Assembly: GCA_964559535.1 (NCBI GenBank) | Contig: CAZLIC010000043.1 | Span: forward strand, 1-33,945 | Direction of reading: 5' to 3' | Source of the DNA: CAZLIC01 sp964559535 | GTDB lineage: Bacteria; Pseudomonadota; Alphaproteobacteria; Rhodobacterales; Rhodobacteraceae | DNA length: 33,945 nt | Shown here: in pieces, positions 1-9,218 of the stretch | Position numbering within the stretch: the first letter of the stretch is position 1 | How the letters are laid out: each line of letters begins with the position of its first letter | Notes under the pieces: model-generated | The model's database searches: none | What the model was told of the DNA's origin: nothing | What the model saw: only the letters and a program-made list of their open reading frames with translations | Program-made: the position numbers and the translations under genes

Positions 1-517
<517 letters not shown>

Positions 518-555
518 TCACCCCTCCTCTGCCTGTCGCAAGGTCATTTTCCCTG

Positions 556-611
556 TTGACTCGGCGCCGCTTCGATACATTTATATCTGCGGCGTTACAT
601 TTGCTTGTCAA
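556..611. promoter_or_regulatory. Face-to-face divergent promoters of the sugar ABC locus
   Basis: A rightward -35-like TTGACT (556-561) and a leftward perfect -35 TTGACA (611 down to 606) face each other across one AT-rich core, tttatat (580-586), which could serve as -10 for both. Spacings are longer than ideal: about 18-19 bp rightward and 20 bp leftward. An imperfect dyad, TGCT-7-AGCA, lies at 603-617 and could be an operator for the SorC-family regulator encoded downstream. Both assignments are inference from sequence. Confidence 0.4.
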
Positions 612-642
612 TAGCAGACGTCGAAACCCTAGGGAGGTTCAG

Positions 643-1983
643 ATGAGATGGAAGACCCAGGCCAGCGCGCTTGCGCTGGCGGTTGCGGCTGCGGGGGCCA
701 TGACGGGCCAGGCCAACGCATGGTCGCTGGAAGAGGCGGCCAAGCCCTATGCGGGCACCGAACTGGAAGTGCTGTTCCTTGACCGTCCGGGCTACAATGC
801 CGCGATCAAGATGCTGCCCGACTTCGAGGCGGCCACCGGCATCAAGGTGAACATCACCACGGTTCCCTACGAAAACGCGCTGGGCGAACAGGTGCGCGAC
901 TTCGTGGCAGGTGGCGATCTGGACATTGCGCTGATCGACCTGGTGTGGATCGGCAACTTTGCCGAAAACGGCTGGCTGGTGCCGTCCGAGACGTTCACCG
1001 GCAACGCCGCGCTGGCCGACCCCGACCTGGACATGGCGGACTTCTTTCCGCTGGTGCTGAACGCCTTCGGGTCGTGGAACGGGGTGAACTACGGCCTGCC
1101 GTTCGACAACTATTCGGGCCTTCTGTTCTACAACAAGTGCATGCTGGAAGCCGCCGGTTTCGACAAGCCGCCGGCGACCTGGGCCGAGGTGATGGACACC
1201 TACGGCCCGGCGCTGACGAAGGATGGCAAGTATGCCTATGCCCTGCAGTCCAAGCGCAACGAGACGCAGTCGGCCGACAGCTTTGCCCGCTTCCTGTGGC
1301 CTTTCGGCGGCAGTTTCCTGAACGCCGAGTTCAAGTCGAACCTGAACTCGCCGGAAAGCCAGGCGGGCCTGCAGTTCCGCCAGGACCTGATGAAGTTCAT
1401 GCCCGAGGGCATTGTTGCCTATGACCACTCCGAGACGGTGAACGCCTTTGCCCAGGGCGACGTGGCGATGATCACCGAATGGTCGGCCTTCTATTCCACC
1501 GTGGTGAGCCCCGAGACGTCGAAGATCGCCGATTGCGTGGCGATTGCGCCCGAACCGACCGGTCCTGCAGGCCGCAAGCCCGCGCTGGGTGGTTTCTCGC
1601 TGGCAGTGGCGGCGCAGGCGGACGAAGCCGAACAGGCGGCAGGCTGGCTGTTCATCCAGTGGGCCACCTCGAAGGCCAATGCGCGGCAGTACCTGGAACT
1701 GGGCGGCGTGCCGGCCCGCCAGTCGGCCTATGCCGACCCGGCGCTGGCCGAAACGTTCAAGTACATCCCCGCGCTGGTCGAAAGCTGGCAGGAAGGCGTG
1801 CCCGAGTTCCGTCCGCGGTTTGCCGAATGGCCCGCGATCACCGAGATCGTGCAGGAATGGGGCACCAAGATCATGCTGGGTGAAGTCAGCATCGAAGAGG
1901 GGTCCAAGAACATCGGCGAGAAGATGGAAGCCGTGCTGGCGGAAGCCGGCTACTACGACGGCAAGAAGCCGCTGGCCCAGTAA
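643..1983 (+). CDS. Extracellular sugar-binding protein of the ABC importer (family 1)
   Basis: This is a periplasmic solute-binding protein of 446 residues that delivers a sugar or polyol to the permeases. The ATG at 643 is chosen because AGGGAGG (631-637) sits 5 nt upstream and it opens a classical Sec signal peptide (MRWKTQASALALAV, cleavage predicted after GQANA near residue 26). The mature part has the family-1 layout, including YGLPFDNYSGLLFYNKCMLE and an aromatic-rich ligand cleft (ITEWSAFYSTV, PEFRPRFAEWP). It is the first gene of the rightward transporter set and is followed by a strong hairpin. The ligand cannot be read from sequence; the kinase and isomerase genes downstream suggest a pentose-like sugar or polyol. 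Confidence 0.93.
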   Translation: MRWKTQASALALAVAAAGAMTGQANAWSLEEAAKPYAGTELEVLFLDRPGYNAAIKMLPDFEAATGIKVNITTVPYENALGEQVRDFVAGGDLDIALIDLVWIGNFAENGWLVPSETFTGNAALADPDLDMADFFPLVLNAFGSWNGVNYGLPFDNYSGLLFYNKCMLEAAGFDKPPATWAEVMDTYGPALTKDGKYAYALQSKRNETQSADSFARFLWPFGGSFLNAEFKSNLNSPESQAGLQFRQDLMKFMPEGIVAYDHSETVNAFAQGDVAMITEWSAFYSTVVSPETSKIADCVAIAPEPTGPAGRKPALGGFSLAVAAQADEAEQAAGWLFIQWATSKANARQYLELGGVPARQSAYADPALAETFKYIPALVESWQEGVPEFRPRFAEWPAITEIVQEWGTKIMLGEVSIEEGSKNIGEKMEAVLAEAGYYDGKKPLAQ

Positions 1984-2005
1984 CACGGCCCGATCCTGAA
2001 CCAAT

Positions 2006-2042
2006 GGCCCCGGCCGTTCCCGTGCGGCCGGGGCCGTCTTTC
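2006..2042 (+). terminator. Stem-loop between binding-protein and permease genes
   Basis: A perfect 11-bp stem (GGCCCCGGCCG at 2006-2016 pairing with 2025-2035) closes an 8-nt loop and is followed by GTCTTTCC. It lies between the stop of the binding-protein gene and the first permease. In binding-protein-dependent operons such hairpins usually cause partial termination or protect the upstream mRNA, so that binding protein exceeds permease. The T-tract is weak, so read-through is likely. Confidence 0.7.
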
Positions 2043-2058
2043 CCCGGCGGAGCCCCCG

Positions 2059-2937
2059 ATGACCACCCGCGTGTCCCGACGCACCCTTCTGGCCTTCATC
2101 GGCCCCGCGGTGTTCGCGCTGGCCGCCGTCGGCATCGTGCCGCTGGGCTATGCGGTGTGGAAAAGCTTCTATTACTTCAACCTGACCAAGCTGGCGCAGT
2201 CGCGCTTCGTGGGCATCGACAACTATGTGTCGGTGCTGACCGACCCGGTGTTCTGGCAGGCCATCGGCCGCACGGCGCTCTTGTTCTTCATGGCGGTGCC
2301 GGTGCAGATTGCCGTGGGGCTGGTGATTGCGCTGGTGCTGCACCGCCCCGGACTGACGCTGTTCAAGACGCTGACGCGGCTGTCCCTGGTGCTGCCCATG
2401 GCCACGACCTATGCCGTGGTGGGCCTTCTGGCGCAGGTGATGCTGAACCAGAAGTACGGCGTCATCAACCAGATGCTGGGCTGGCTGGGCGTCGAGCCGA
2501 TCAATTTCATCGGCGACCCGACAAATGCATTCATCGGCATCGTTCTGGCCGACATCTGGCAGTGGACCCCCTTTGTCACGCTGGTGCTGCTGGCCGGGCT
2601 GTCCACCGTGCCGCCCGAGATCGAGGAAGCGGCCAAGCTGGAGACGAAATCCAACTGGGTGCTGTTGCGCCACGTGCAACTGCCGTACCTGATCCCCTCG
2701 CTGGTCGCCATCCTGATCCTGCGCACCGCCGACACGCTGAAGCTGTTCGACGTGGCCTTCACCATGACGCGCGGGGGCCCCGGCAGCGCCACAGAGTTCA
2801 TCGCCATCCTGATCGAGCGGGTGGGCAACCGGCAGTTCGACATCGGCACCGCCGCGGCGCAGTCGGTCATCATGCTGGCCATCACCATTGTTCTGGCGCG
2901 GCTGTACATCCGGTTCTTCTACAAGGAGGTGCGCTGA
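2059..2937 (+). CDS. Sugar ABC transporter permease (MalF/UgpA type)
   Basis: This is an inner-membrane permease of 292 residues with about six hydrophobic segments, the first near residues 10-32 (LLAFIGPAVFALAAVGIVPLGYAV). The cytoplasmic EAA coupling loop is clear near residues 190-210 (EEAAKLETKSNWVLLRHVQLP), where the ATPase docks. The ATG at 2059 follows CGGCGGAGC and lies after the intercistronic hairpin. It pairs with the second permease, which begins 1 nt after this stop codon, as in most carbohydrate uptake type-1 transporters. Confidence 0.93.
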   Translation: MTTRVSRRTLLAFIGPAVFALAAVGIVPLGYAVWKSFYYFNLTKLAQSRFVGIDNYVSVLTDPVFWQAIGRTALLFFMAVPVQIAVGLVIALVLHRPGLTLFKTLTRLSLVLPMATTYAVVGLLAQVMLNQKYGVINQMLGWLGVEPINFIGDPTNAFIGIVLADIWQWTPFVTLVLLAGLSTVPPEIEEAAKLETKSNWVLLRHVQLPYLIPSLVAILILRTADTLKLFDVAFTMTRGGPGSATEFIAILIERVGNRQFDIGTAAAQSVIMLAITIVLARLYIRFFYKEVR

Positions 2938-2938
2938 C

Positions 2939-3766
2939 ATGGCCGCGCCCGTGCAACGCCGCAGCCTGTGGGCCGAGGGCCTGCTTCTGCTGGCGATCTG
3001 CGCCTTCTGCGTGTTCCCGTTCTACTGGATGGTCACCACCAGCCTGAAGACGCAGGTGGTGGCGCTGGAATCGCCGCCCGTCTGGTGGTTCGCCCCCACC
3101 CTGGCGAACTATTGGGAGGTGCTGTTCGTCGACAAGGTTGGCGCGGCGCTGGTCAACTCGATCATCGTGTCGGTCTGCACCACGGCGCTGGCCATCGGGC
3201 TGGGCGCGCCCGCGGCCTATGCCTTGGCGCGGTTCGAATTCCGTGGCAAGACCGACCTGTGGTTCTGGTTCATTACCAACCGCTTTGTCAGCCCGGTGGT
3301 GCTGGCCTTTCCGGTGTTCATGATCAGCCGCGAACTGGGCCTGCGCGACACGCATCTGGCGCTGATCCTGATGTACCTGACCTTCACCCTGCCGATCGTG
3401 ATCTGGATCTGCACCGACCAGTTCCGGTCCATCCCCTATGAGCTGGACGAGGCGGCGATGCTGGAAGGCGCGTCGCAGTGGCGCATCTTCCGGTCGATCT
3501 GCCTGCCCTTGGCGATGCCAGGGGTGGCCGTATCGTCGATCCTGTCGTTCATCTTCTCGTGGAACGAACTCTTGTTCGCCTACATCCTGACGCCCAAGCT
3601 GGCCAAGACGGCGCCCGCCATGGCGATCACCTTCATGGAAGGCTACGACGTGCCCTACGGCAAGATCATGGCCACGGCGACGCTGATCGTGGTTCCGGTC
3701 TTGATCTTCGCGCTTCTGGCATCAAAGCATCTGGTCCGCGGCCTGACGATGGGGGCCGTGAAGTAA
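2939..3766 (+). CDS. Sugar ABC transporter permease (MalG/UgpE type)
   Basis: This is the second membrane subunit, 275 residues. It opens with a basic stretch and a transmembrane helix (LLLLAICAFCVFPFYWMVTTSLK), the MalG-like N-terminal signature. The EAA loop is DEAAMLEGASQWRIFRSICLP near residues 170-190. The ATG at 2939 is preferred: AAGGAGG lies within the end of the upstream permease gene, and the longer reading to 2888 would overlap that gene without adding recognisable sequence. The TAA stop overlaps the ribosome site of the regulator gene that follows, consistent with one transcript. Confidence 0.92.
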   Translation: MAAPVQRRSLWAEGLLLLAICAFCVFPFYWMVTTSLKTQVVALESPPVWWFAPTLANYWEVLFVDKVGAALVNSIIVSVCTTALAIGLGAPAAYALARFEFRGKTDLWFWFITNRFVSPVVLAFPVFMISRELGLRDTHLALILMYLTFTLPIVIWICTDQFRSIPYELDEAAMLEGASQWRIFRSICLPLAMPGVAVSSILSFIFSWNELLFAYILTPKLAKTAPAMAITFMEGYDVPYGKIMATATLIVVPVLIFALLASKHLVRGLTMGAVK

Positions 3767-3775
3767 GGGGTGACC

Positions 3776-4747
3776 ATGCCGCGCGCGCCGAAACTGCCGC
3801 AGATCGACACCGAAGAGCGGTTCCTGGCGCAGGTGGCCTGGGCCTATTACGTGGAGGGGATGACGCAGGAGCGGGTGGCCGACAAGCTGGGCGCCACGCG
3901 GCTGCGGGTGAACAAGGCGCTGGCGGATGCGCGGTCGCGCGGGCTGGTGCGGATCACTTTCAACACGGCCTTTGCCGCCTGTGCCGAGCTTGAGGCCGCG
4001 TTGCGGGCGCGGTTCGGGCTGCGGCAGGCCTATGTGGCGCCATCGCCGATGGAGGCGCGCGACATCCAGACCATTGTCGGCGCCGCATTGGGGCACCTGC
4101 TGTCCGAGGTGCTGGTGGACCCGGCGGTGCGCACCTTCGGCATGTCCTGGGGCGGCACGCTGAACATCGCCACGCGCTTCATGGCGGCCATCGAACGGCC
4201 GGATCTTGAGGTGATTTCCGTCATGGGCGGGCTGACGCGGGGGTCGGACCTGAACAGTTTCGAGATCACCACGCGGCTGGCCGACCTGTGCGGGGCGCAG
4301 CACAGCTACTTCACCGCGCCGCTGTACGCCGGTTCCCGCGAAAGCCGCGACACGATCATGCAGCTGGACGTGTTCCGCGCCGTGCTGGACAAGCTGCGCC
4401 GGGTGGATGCGCTGGCTATGGCGGCGGGCGACCTGTCGAAGCGGTCACTGCTGATGCGCGACGGGTTGCCGTCGGATGTGGCGATGGAGGATCTGATTGC
4501 CGCGGGCGGCGTGGGTGACGTGCTGGGCGTGGTGCTGGACGCCGAGGGGCAACCGCTGGACCATCCGATCAACGAGCGCGTCATCGGCATGGGGCTGGAT
4601 GATCTTGGCGGCATCCGCAACGTGATCCTGGCCGCGGGGGGGCCGCACAAGGTGGCGGTGAACCGGGCGATCCTGAAACGCGGCGTGGTCGATACCTTTG
4701 TCACCGACGAGGCCACGGCGCGCGCCCTGCTGGAGGCGGCACGGTGA
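3776..4747 (+). CDS. SorC-family sugar-binding transcriptional regulator
   Basis: This is a DNA-binding regulator of 323 residues. An N-terminal helix-turn-helix lies at about residues 20-58 (YYVEGMTQERVADKLGATRL, then a recognition helix and SRGLVRI). It is followed by the SorC/DeoR effector domain, which resembles sugar-phosphate isomerases (FGMSWGGTLN, VISVMGGLTRG, and a C-terminal segment near VILAAGGPHKV). Family members respond to phosphorylated sugars, so the likely effector is the product of the kinase encoded next. ATG 3776 is preferred to GTG 3770 because TAAGGGG sits at the right distance. The stop overlaps the kinase start as GTGA. It probably controls the transporter operon, including the divergent ATPase gene. 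Confidence 0.9.
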   Translation: MPRAPKLPQIDTEERFLAQVAWAYYVEGMTQERVADKLGATRLRVNKALADARSRGLVRITFNTAFAACAELEAALRARFGLRQAYVAPSPMEARDIQTIVGAALGHLLSEVLVDPAVRTFGMSWGGTLNIATRFMAAIERPDLEVISVMGGLTRGSDLNSFEITTRLADLCGAQHSYFTAPLYAGSRESRDTIMQLDVFRAVLDKLRRVDALAMAAGDLSKRSLLMRDGLPSDVAMEDLIAAGGVGDVLGVVLDAEGQPLDHPINERVIGMGLDDLGGIRNVILAAGGPHKVAVNRAILKRGVVDTFVTDEATARALLEAAR

Positions 4748-6189
4748 CGCTGACCATCGGCATCGACCTGGGCACCTCGGGCATCAAGGCGGTGCTGCTG
4801 GAGGATGCCGAGCGGGTGGTGGGGTCGGCGGCGCGGCCGGTGGCGGTGTCGATCCCCCGGGTGGGATGGTCCGAGCAGGATGCCGACCTGTGGGTGGCCG
4901 CGGTGTGGGACTGCCTGGACGAACTGGCGGCGGCGCATCCGGGGCTGATGGGCGCGGTGGCGGGGATCGGGCTGTCGGGGCAGATGCTGTCGGCGCTGAT
5001 CCTGGGGGCCGACATGCGGCCCCTGCGCCCGGCGATGCTGTGGAACGACCAGCGCGCGCTGGCGGAATGCGCCGACCTGCTGGCACGCGTGCCCGACATC
5101 GGGCAGCGCACCAACGGCACCCCCGACCCCGGCATCACCGCGCCCAAGCTGATGTGGCTGGCCCGGCATGAGCCCGACGTGTTCGGCCGCGCGCGGATGC
5201 TGCTGCTGACCAAAGACTATGTGCGGCTGGCCCTGACCGGCGAGGTGGCATCCGAACCCACCGACGCCGGGGGCACGCAGCTGCTGGACTGCCCGTCGGA
5301 CCAGTGGGATCCCGCGCTGTGCGCCGCGGTGGGCTGGAATCCTGCGCATCTGCCGCCGCTGACCCGCGCCTGGGCCTCGGCGGGGGGACTGCGGCCTGCG
5401 CTGGCCGTGCGCTGGGGAATGCGGGCGGGGCTGCCGGTGGCCGCCGGATGCGGCGACAACATGGGGTCCACGCTGGGCGCCGGGGGGGCAAGGCCGGGCG
5501 ATGCGGTGCTGACGATCGGCACCTCGGGCGTGGCCTGCATCGTGGATGATGCCTGGCATCCGGGGCCCGACAAGGCCATTCTCACCTCGGCCCATGCGGT
5601 GCCGGGGGCGTTCCTGTCGATGGGCGTGGTGATGTCGGCCACTGCCGCGCTGGACTGGACGGCGCGGCTGACGGGGCGCACGGCGGCCGAACTGGCGGGC
5701 ATGGCCGAGGCTGCCGCAGACCGGATTGCCGCGGCGCCGGTGTTCCTGCCCTGCCTGAACGGGTTGCGCACCCCGGCAAACCGCCCGGCGGCGCAGGCGC
5801 GGATCGACGGGCTGCATCCGGGGGTGGATGCGGCGCTGATGGGGTATGCGGTGATGGAAGGCGTGGCGCTGCAGATGGCCGACTGTGTGGCGGCGCAGCG
5901 CGCGGCAGGGGCAAGGGCCGTGCGGTTTCTGGCCGTGGGCGGGGGCACGCGGTCGGGCCTGTGGATGCGGCTGTTGGCGACAGCGCTGGACGCGCAGGTG
6001 GCGCTGCCCGAGGGCGCAGATCTGGCCGGGCCTGCGGGCGCCGCGCGGCTGGCCCTGGTGGCGGCGGGGGCGGATGTCTCGGTCCTGTCGCTGCCGCGAA
6101 AGGCACGCGCGGTGATCGACCCCGACCCGGCGCTGGCGCGCCTGCTGCCCGAACGGCGCGCGGTGTTCGACCGGCTGATGACGGCTTGA
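4744..6189 (+). CDS. xylB: FGGY-family carbohydrate kinase, xylulokinase-like
   Basis: This is an ATP-dependent sugar kinase of 481 residues, close to XylB in length and layout. It has an N-terminal phosphate-binding loop (GIDLGTSGIKAVLL), an FGGY N domain to about residue 245 with the catalytic-base region CGDN (Asp238), and a C domain with LTIGTSGV and AVGGGTRS. It departs from E. coli XylB where the sugar is bound: GQMHG there is GQMLS here (residues 79-83), and SGERTP is NGLRTP (339-344). From memory, Met-His in the first motif contacts xylulose in the E. coli enzyme, so the true substrate may be another ketose or polyol. The GTG start at 4744 overlaps the regulator stop, implying translational coupling. 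Confidence 0.85.
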   Translation: MTLTIGIDLGTSGIKAVLLEDAERVVGSAARPVAVSIPRVGWSEQDADLWVAAVWDCLDELAAAHPGLMGAVAGIGLSGQMLSALILGADMRPLRPAMLWNDQRALAECADLLARVPDIGQRTNGTPDPGITAPKLMWLARHEPDVFGRARMLLLTKDYVRLALTGEVASEPTDAGGTQLLDCPSDQWDPALCAAVGWNPAHLPPLTRAWASAGGLRPALAVRWGMRAGLPVAAGCGDNMGSTLGAGGARPGDAVLTIGTSGVACIVDDAWHPGPDKAILTSAHAVPGAFLSMGVVMSATAALDWTARLTGRTAAELAGMAEAAADRIAAAPVFLPCLNGLRTPANRPAAQARIDGLHPGVDAALMGYAVMEGVALQMADCVAAQRAAGARAVRFLAVGGGTRSGLWMRLLATALDAQVALPEGADLAGPAGAARLALVAAGADVSVLSLPRKARAVIDPDPALARLLPERRAVFDRLMTA

Positions 6190-6236
6190 CGCAGGCGCAC
6201 CGAAGGCCATCCTCAGCGCCATCACAGGAGGTGGCG

Positions 6237-6334
6237 ATGCCGGACAGGACGCCGGGCCGTTCCGGCCGCAAGGAGACCGCCCTTTGGCCGGGCATGTCCG
6301 GCTCTTGCAAATCCTGCAAATCCCGGAGGCCCGC

Positions 6335-6338
<4 letters not shown>
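6237..6338 (+). CDS. Putative 33-codon upstream ORF coupled to mtnA
   Basis: A short ORF begins at ATG 6237 after an excellent ribosome site (AGGAGG at 6226-6231, 5-nt gap). Its TGA (6336-6338) overlaps the mtnA ATG as ATGA. The peptide is basic and ends SCKSCKSRRPA. The two Cys-Lys-Ser triplets are encoded by an exact tandem 9-bp repeat, TGCAAATCC, at 6306-6323. Two small GC hairpins lie inside it (6255-6267 and 6287-6302). The mtnA ribosome site (6325-6329) is within this ORF, so ribosomes translating it would pass over the mtnA initiation region. I do not recognise the peptide. A leader peptide or small coupled protein fits the arrangement; chance is possible. Confidence 0.5.
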
Positions 6339-7417
<1,079 letters not shown>

Positions 7418-7465
7418 GCGTTTCCGGGGCTTGCTGCCCCCTGCCTCGCCGCATATTCGGAAGCC

Positions 7466-8278
7466 ATGCGACTCCTCTTTCTGGGCGATGTGGTGGGCCG
7501 GGCGGGCCGGACGGCGGTGGCAGAGCGGCTGCTGAAGCTGCGTGCCGACTGGGCCTTGGATTTTGTGGTGGTGAATGGCGAAAACGCCAGTTCCGGCGCG
7601 GGGCTGACGCCCGACCACGCCAAGGCGCTGCTGGCGGCCGGGGCCGATTGCATCACGCTGGGCGACCATGCCTTCGACCAGAAGGACATGCTGTCCTTCA
7701 TCGACAGCGAGCCGCGCATCATCCGCCCGCTGAACATTGCCAAGCAGGCGCCAGGCAAGGGGTTCCGCGTGTTTGCCACCGCCGGCGGCAAGAAGGTGCT
7801 GGTGCTGCAGGCCCTGGGGCGGGTGTTCATGAAGCAGCCCTTCGACGATCCCTTCTCGGCCGTCGAGACGGTGCTGAAGGCGCATCCGCTGGGCGGGCTG
7901 GTCGCGGCCACGGTGCTGGATTTCCATGCCGAGGCGACGTCGGAAAAGATGGGAATGGGGCACTGGTGCGACGGGCGGGCCAGTCTGGTGGTGGGCACGC
8001 ACACGCATGTGCCCACGGCGGATGCGCAGGTGCTGACGGCGGGCACCGCCTACCTGACTGACGCGGGCATGTGCGGCGACTACAACAGCGTCATCGGCAT
8101 GGACCGGCAAGAGCCCTTGCGCCGCTTTGTCACCGGCATGCCCAAGGGGCGGTTCGAACCGGCAAACGGCCCGGCAACGCTGTCGGGCGTGTTCGTGGAA
8201 ACCGATGATGCGACGGGCCATGCGCGGCGGGTCCTGCCGGTGCGGCAGGGCGGGCTGCTGGCGGAGGCCGGGCCCTGA
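7466..8278 (+). CDS. YmdB-family metallophosphoesterase
   Basis: This is a calcineurin-like phosphoesterase of 270 residues, the family's usual length, related to Bacillus YmdB (2',3'-cyclic nucleotide phosphodiesterase). Metal ligands visible by alignment from memory are Asp8 (FLGD), Glu39-Asn40 (NGENASSG), His68, His154 (DFHAEATSEK) and His179/His181 (VGTHTHVPT). The usual Asn of GNH is Asp67 here (LGDHAFD), which may be a lineage feature. The product is cytosolic with no signal peptide. It overlaps the following permease gene through CTGA, so the two are probably translated together. Its in vivo substrate is unknown in this group. Confidence 0.87.
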   Translation: MRLLFLGDVVGRAGRTAVAERLLKLRADWALDFVVVNGENASSGAGLTPDHAKALLAAGADCITLGDHAFDQKDMLSFIDSEPRIIRPLNIAKQAPGKGFRVFATAGGKKVLVLQALGRVFMKQPFDDPFSAVETVLKAHPLGGLVAATVLDFHAEATSEKMGMGHWCDGRASLVVGTHTHVPTADAQVLTAGTAYLTDAGMCGDYNSVIGMDRQEPLRRFVTGMPKGRFEPANGPATLSGVFVETDDATGHARRVLPVRQGGLLAEAGP

Positions 8279-9168
8279 ACAGCCGCGTCCTTTATGCGGG
8301 CATCCTGGTTGCCACCGGCTGCGCCTGGGGTGCCACGCAGCCGCTGGGCAAGATCGCGGCTTCGACAGGCCACGGCCCCCTCGGGCTGATCTTCTGGCAA
8401 CTGGTGATCGGCGCCCTGGTGCTGGGGCCGGTCGCGTTCCTGTCCGGGCCGGTGCGCGTGGGCCGGCGGGCGCTGGGCTGGGCGGCGCTGATCGCGATGA
8501 TCGGCACGGTGATCCCGAACTACACCTTCTACCTGTCGGTGGCGCGGCTGCCTGCCGGGATCATGTCGATCATCATCTGCACGGTACCGATGATGTCCTA
8601 CCCCATCGCCATCGCGCTGGGGATGGACCGGCTGCAGGCCGGGCGGCTGATCGGGCTGGCCTGCGGACTGGTGGGCGTGGCGCTGATCGCCCTGCCCGCG
8701 GCCAGCCTGCCCGACCCGGCCATGGCCGCCTTCCTGCCGTTGGCGATGATCGGGCCACTGTTCTATGCGCTGGAAAGCAACGTGGTGGCCCGCATCGGCA
8801 CCGCGGGGATGAGCGCCGTGCAGGCGATGGCGTTGGTCTCGGTGGTGGGCGCCATGATTGCCGCACCTCTGGCGCTGGCCACCGGCCAATGGGTGAACCC
8901 GACCGGCCCGTGGAGCGGCTCGGAATGGGCGCTGGTGGCTGCGTCCGTTGCGCATGCGGTGGCCTATTCGGCCTACGTCTGGCTGGCATCCCGCGCCGGG
9001 GCGGTGTTTGCCGCGCAATCCGGCTACATCGTGACCGGAACCGGGGTTCTGTGGGCCTATGTCCTGTTGGCTGAGGTTTTCAGCGTCTGGGTCTGGGCAG
9101 CGCTGGCCGTCATGCTGTTGGGCCTTGCCCTGGTGCAGCCGCGCGACAGGCCGCGCGGCAGGGTTTGA
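8275..9168 (+). CDS. EamA/DMT-family permease, probable CTG start
   Basis: This is an inner-membrane transporter of the drug/metabolite superfamily, 297 residues with about ten hydrophobic segments in two EamA halves. The first half opens VLYAGILVATGCAWGATQPL and the second spans about residues 155-290. No ATG, GTG or TTG occurs in frame between the upstream stop at 8206 and GTG 8404, and starting at 8404 would delete the first helix. CTG 8275 has a perfect GGAGG (8263-8267) 7 nt upstream and overlaps the preceding stop as CTGA, so I take it as the start. The substrate cannot be inferred. Confidence 0.82.
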   Translation: MNSRVLYAGILVATGCAWGATQPLGKIAASTGHGPLGLIFWQLVIGALVLGPVAFLSGPVRVGRRALGWAALIAMIGTVIPNYTFYLSVARLPAGIMSIIICTVPMMSYPIAIALGMDRLQAGRLIGLACGLVGVALIALPAASLPDPAMAAFLPLAMIGPLFYALESNVVARIGTAGMSAVQAMALVSVVGAMIAAPLALATGQWVNPTGPWSGSEWALVAASVAHAVAYSAYVWLASRAGAVFAAQSGYIVTGTGVLWAYVLLAEVFSVWVWAALAVMLLGLALVQPRDRPRGRV

Positions 9169-9192
9169 CAAGCCCGAAATAATCTCTACCAA
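9165..9192 (+). promoter_or_regulatory. Candidate promoter of the SLC13 carrier gene
   Basis: A perfect -35 hexamer TTGACA (9165-9170) overlaps the stop codon of the permease gene. TACCAA (9187-9192), 16 nt further on, is a weak -10. The segment is more AT-rich than its surroundings and lies about 27 bp before the SLC13 start codon. The -10 match is poor, so this is tentative. Confidence 0.4.
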
Positions 9193-9218
9193 GACGCTAG
9201 GATTTTGGGGGAAACCGG

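Noticed and set aside
2888..2938. Longer N-terminus of the second permease starting at 2888
   Set aside because: It would overlap the upstream permease gene by 50 bp and adds 17 residues unlike the family; ATG 2939 has a good ribosome site.
7418..7465. GGGGC-TTGCT-GCCCC as terminator after mtnA
   Set aside because: Only 5 bp, no T-tract, and such short GC hairpins are frequent in this GC-rich sequence.
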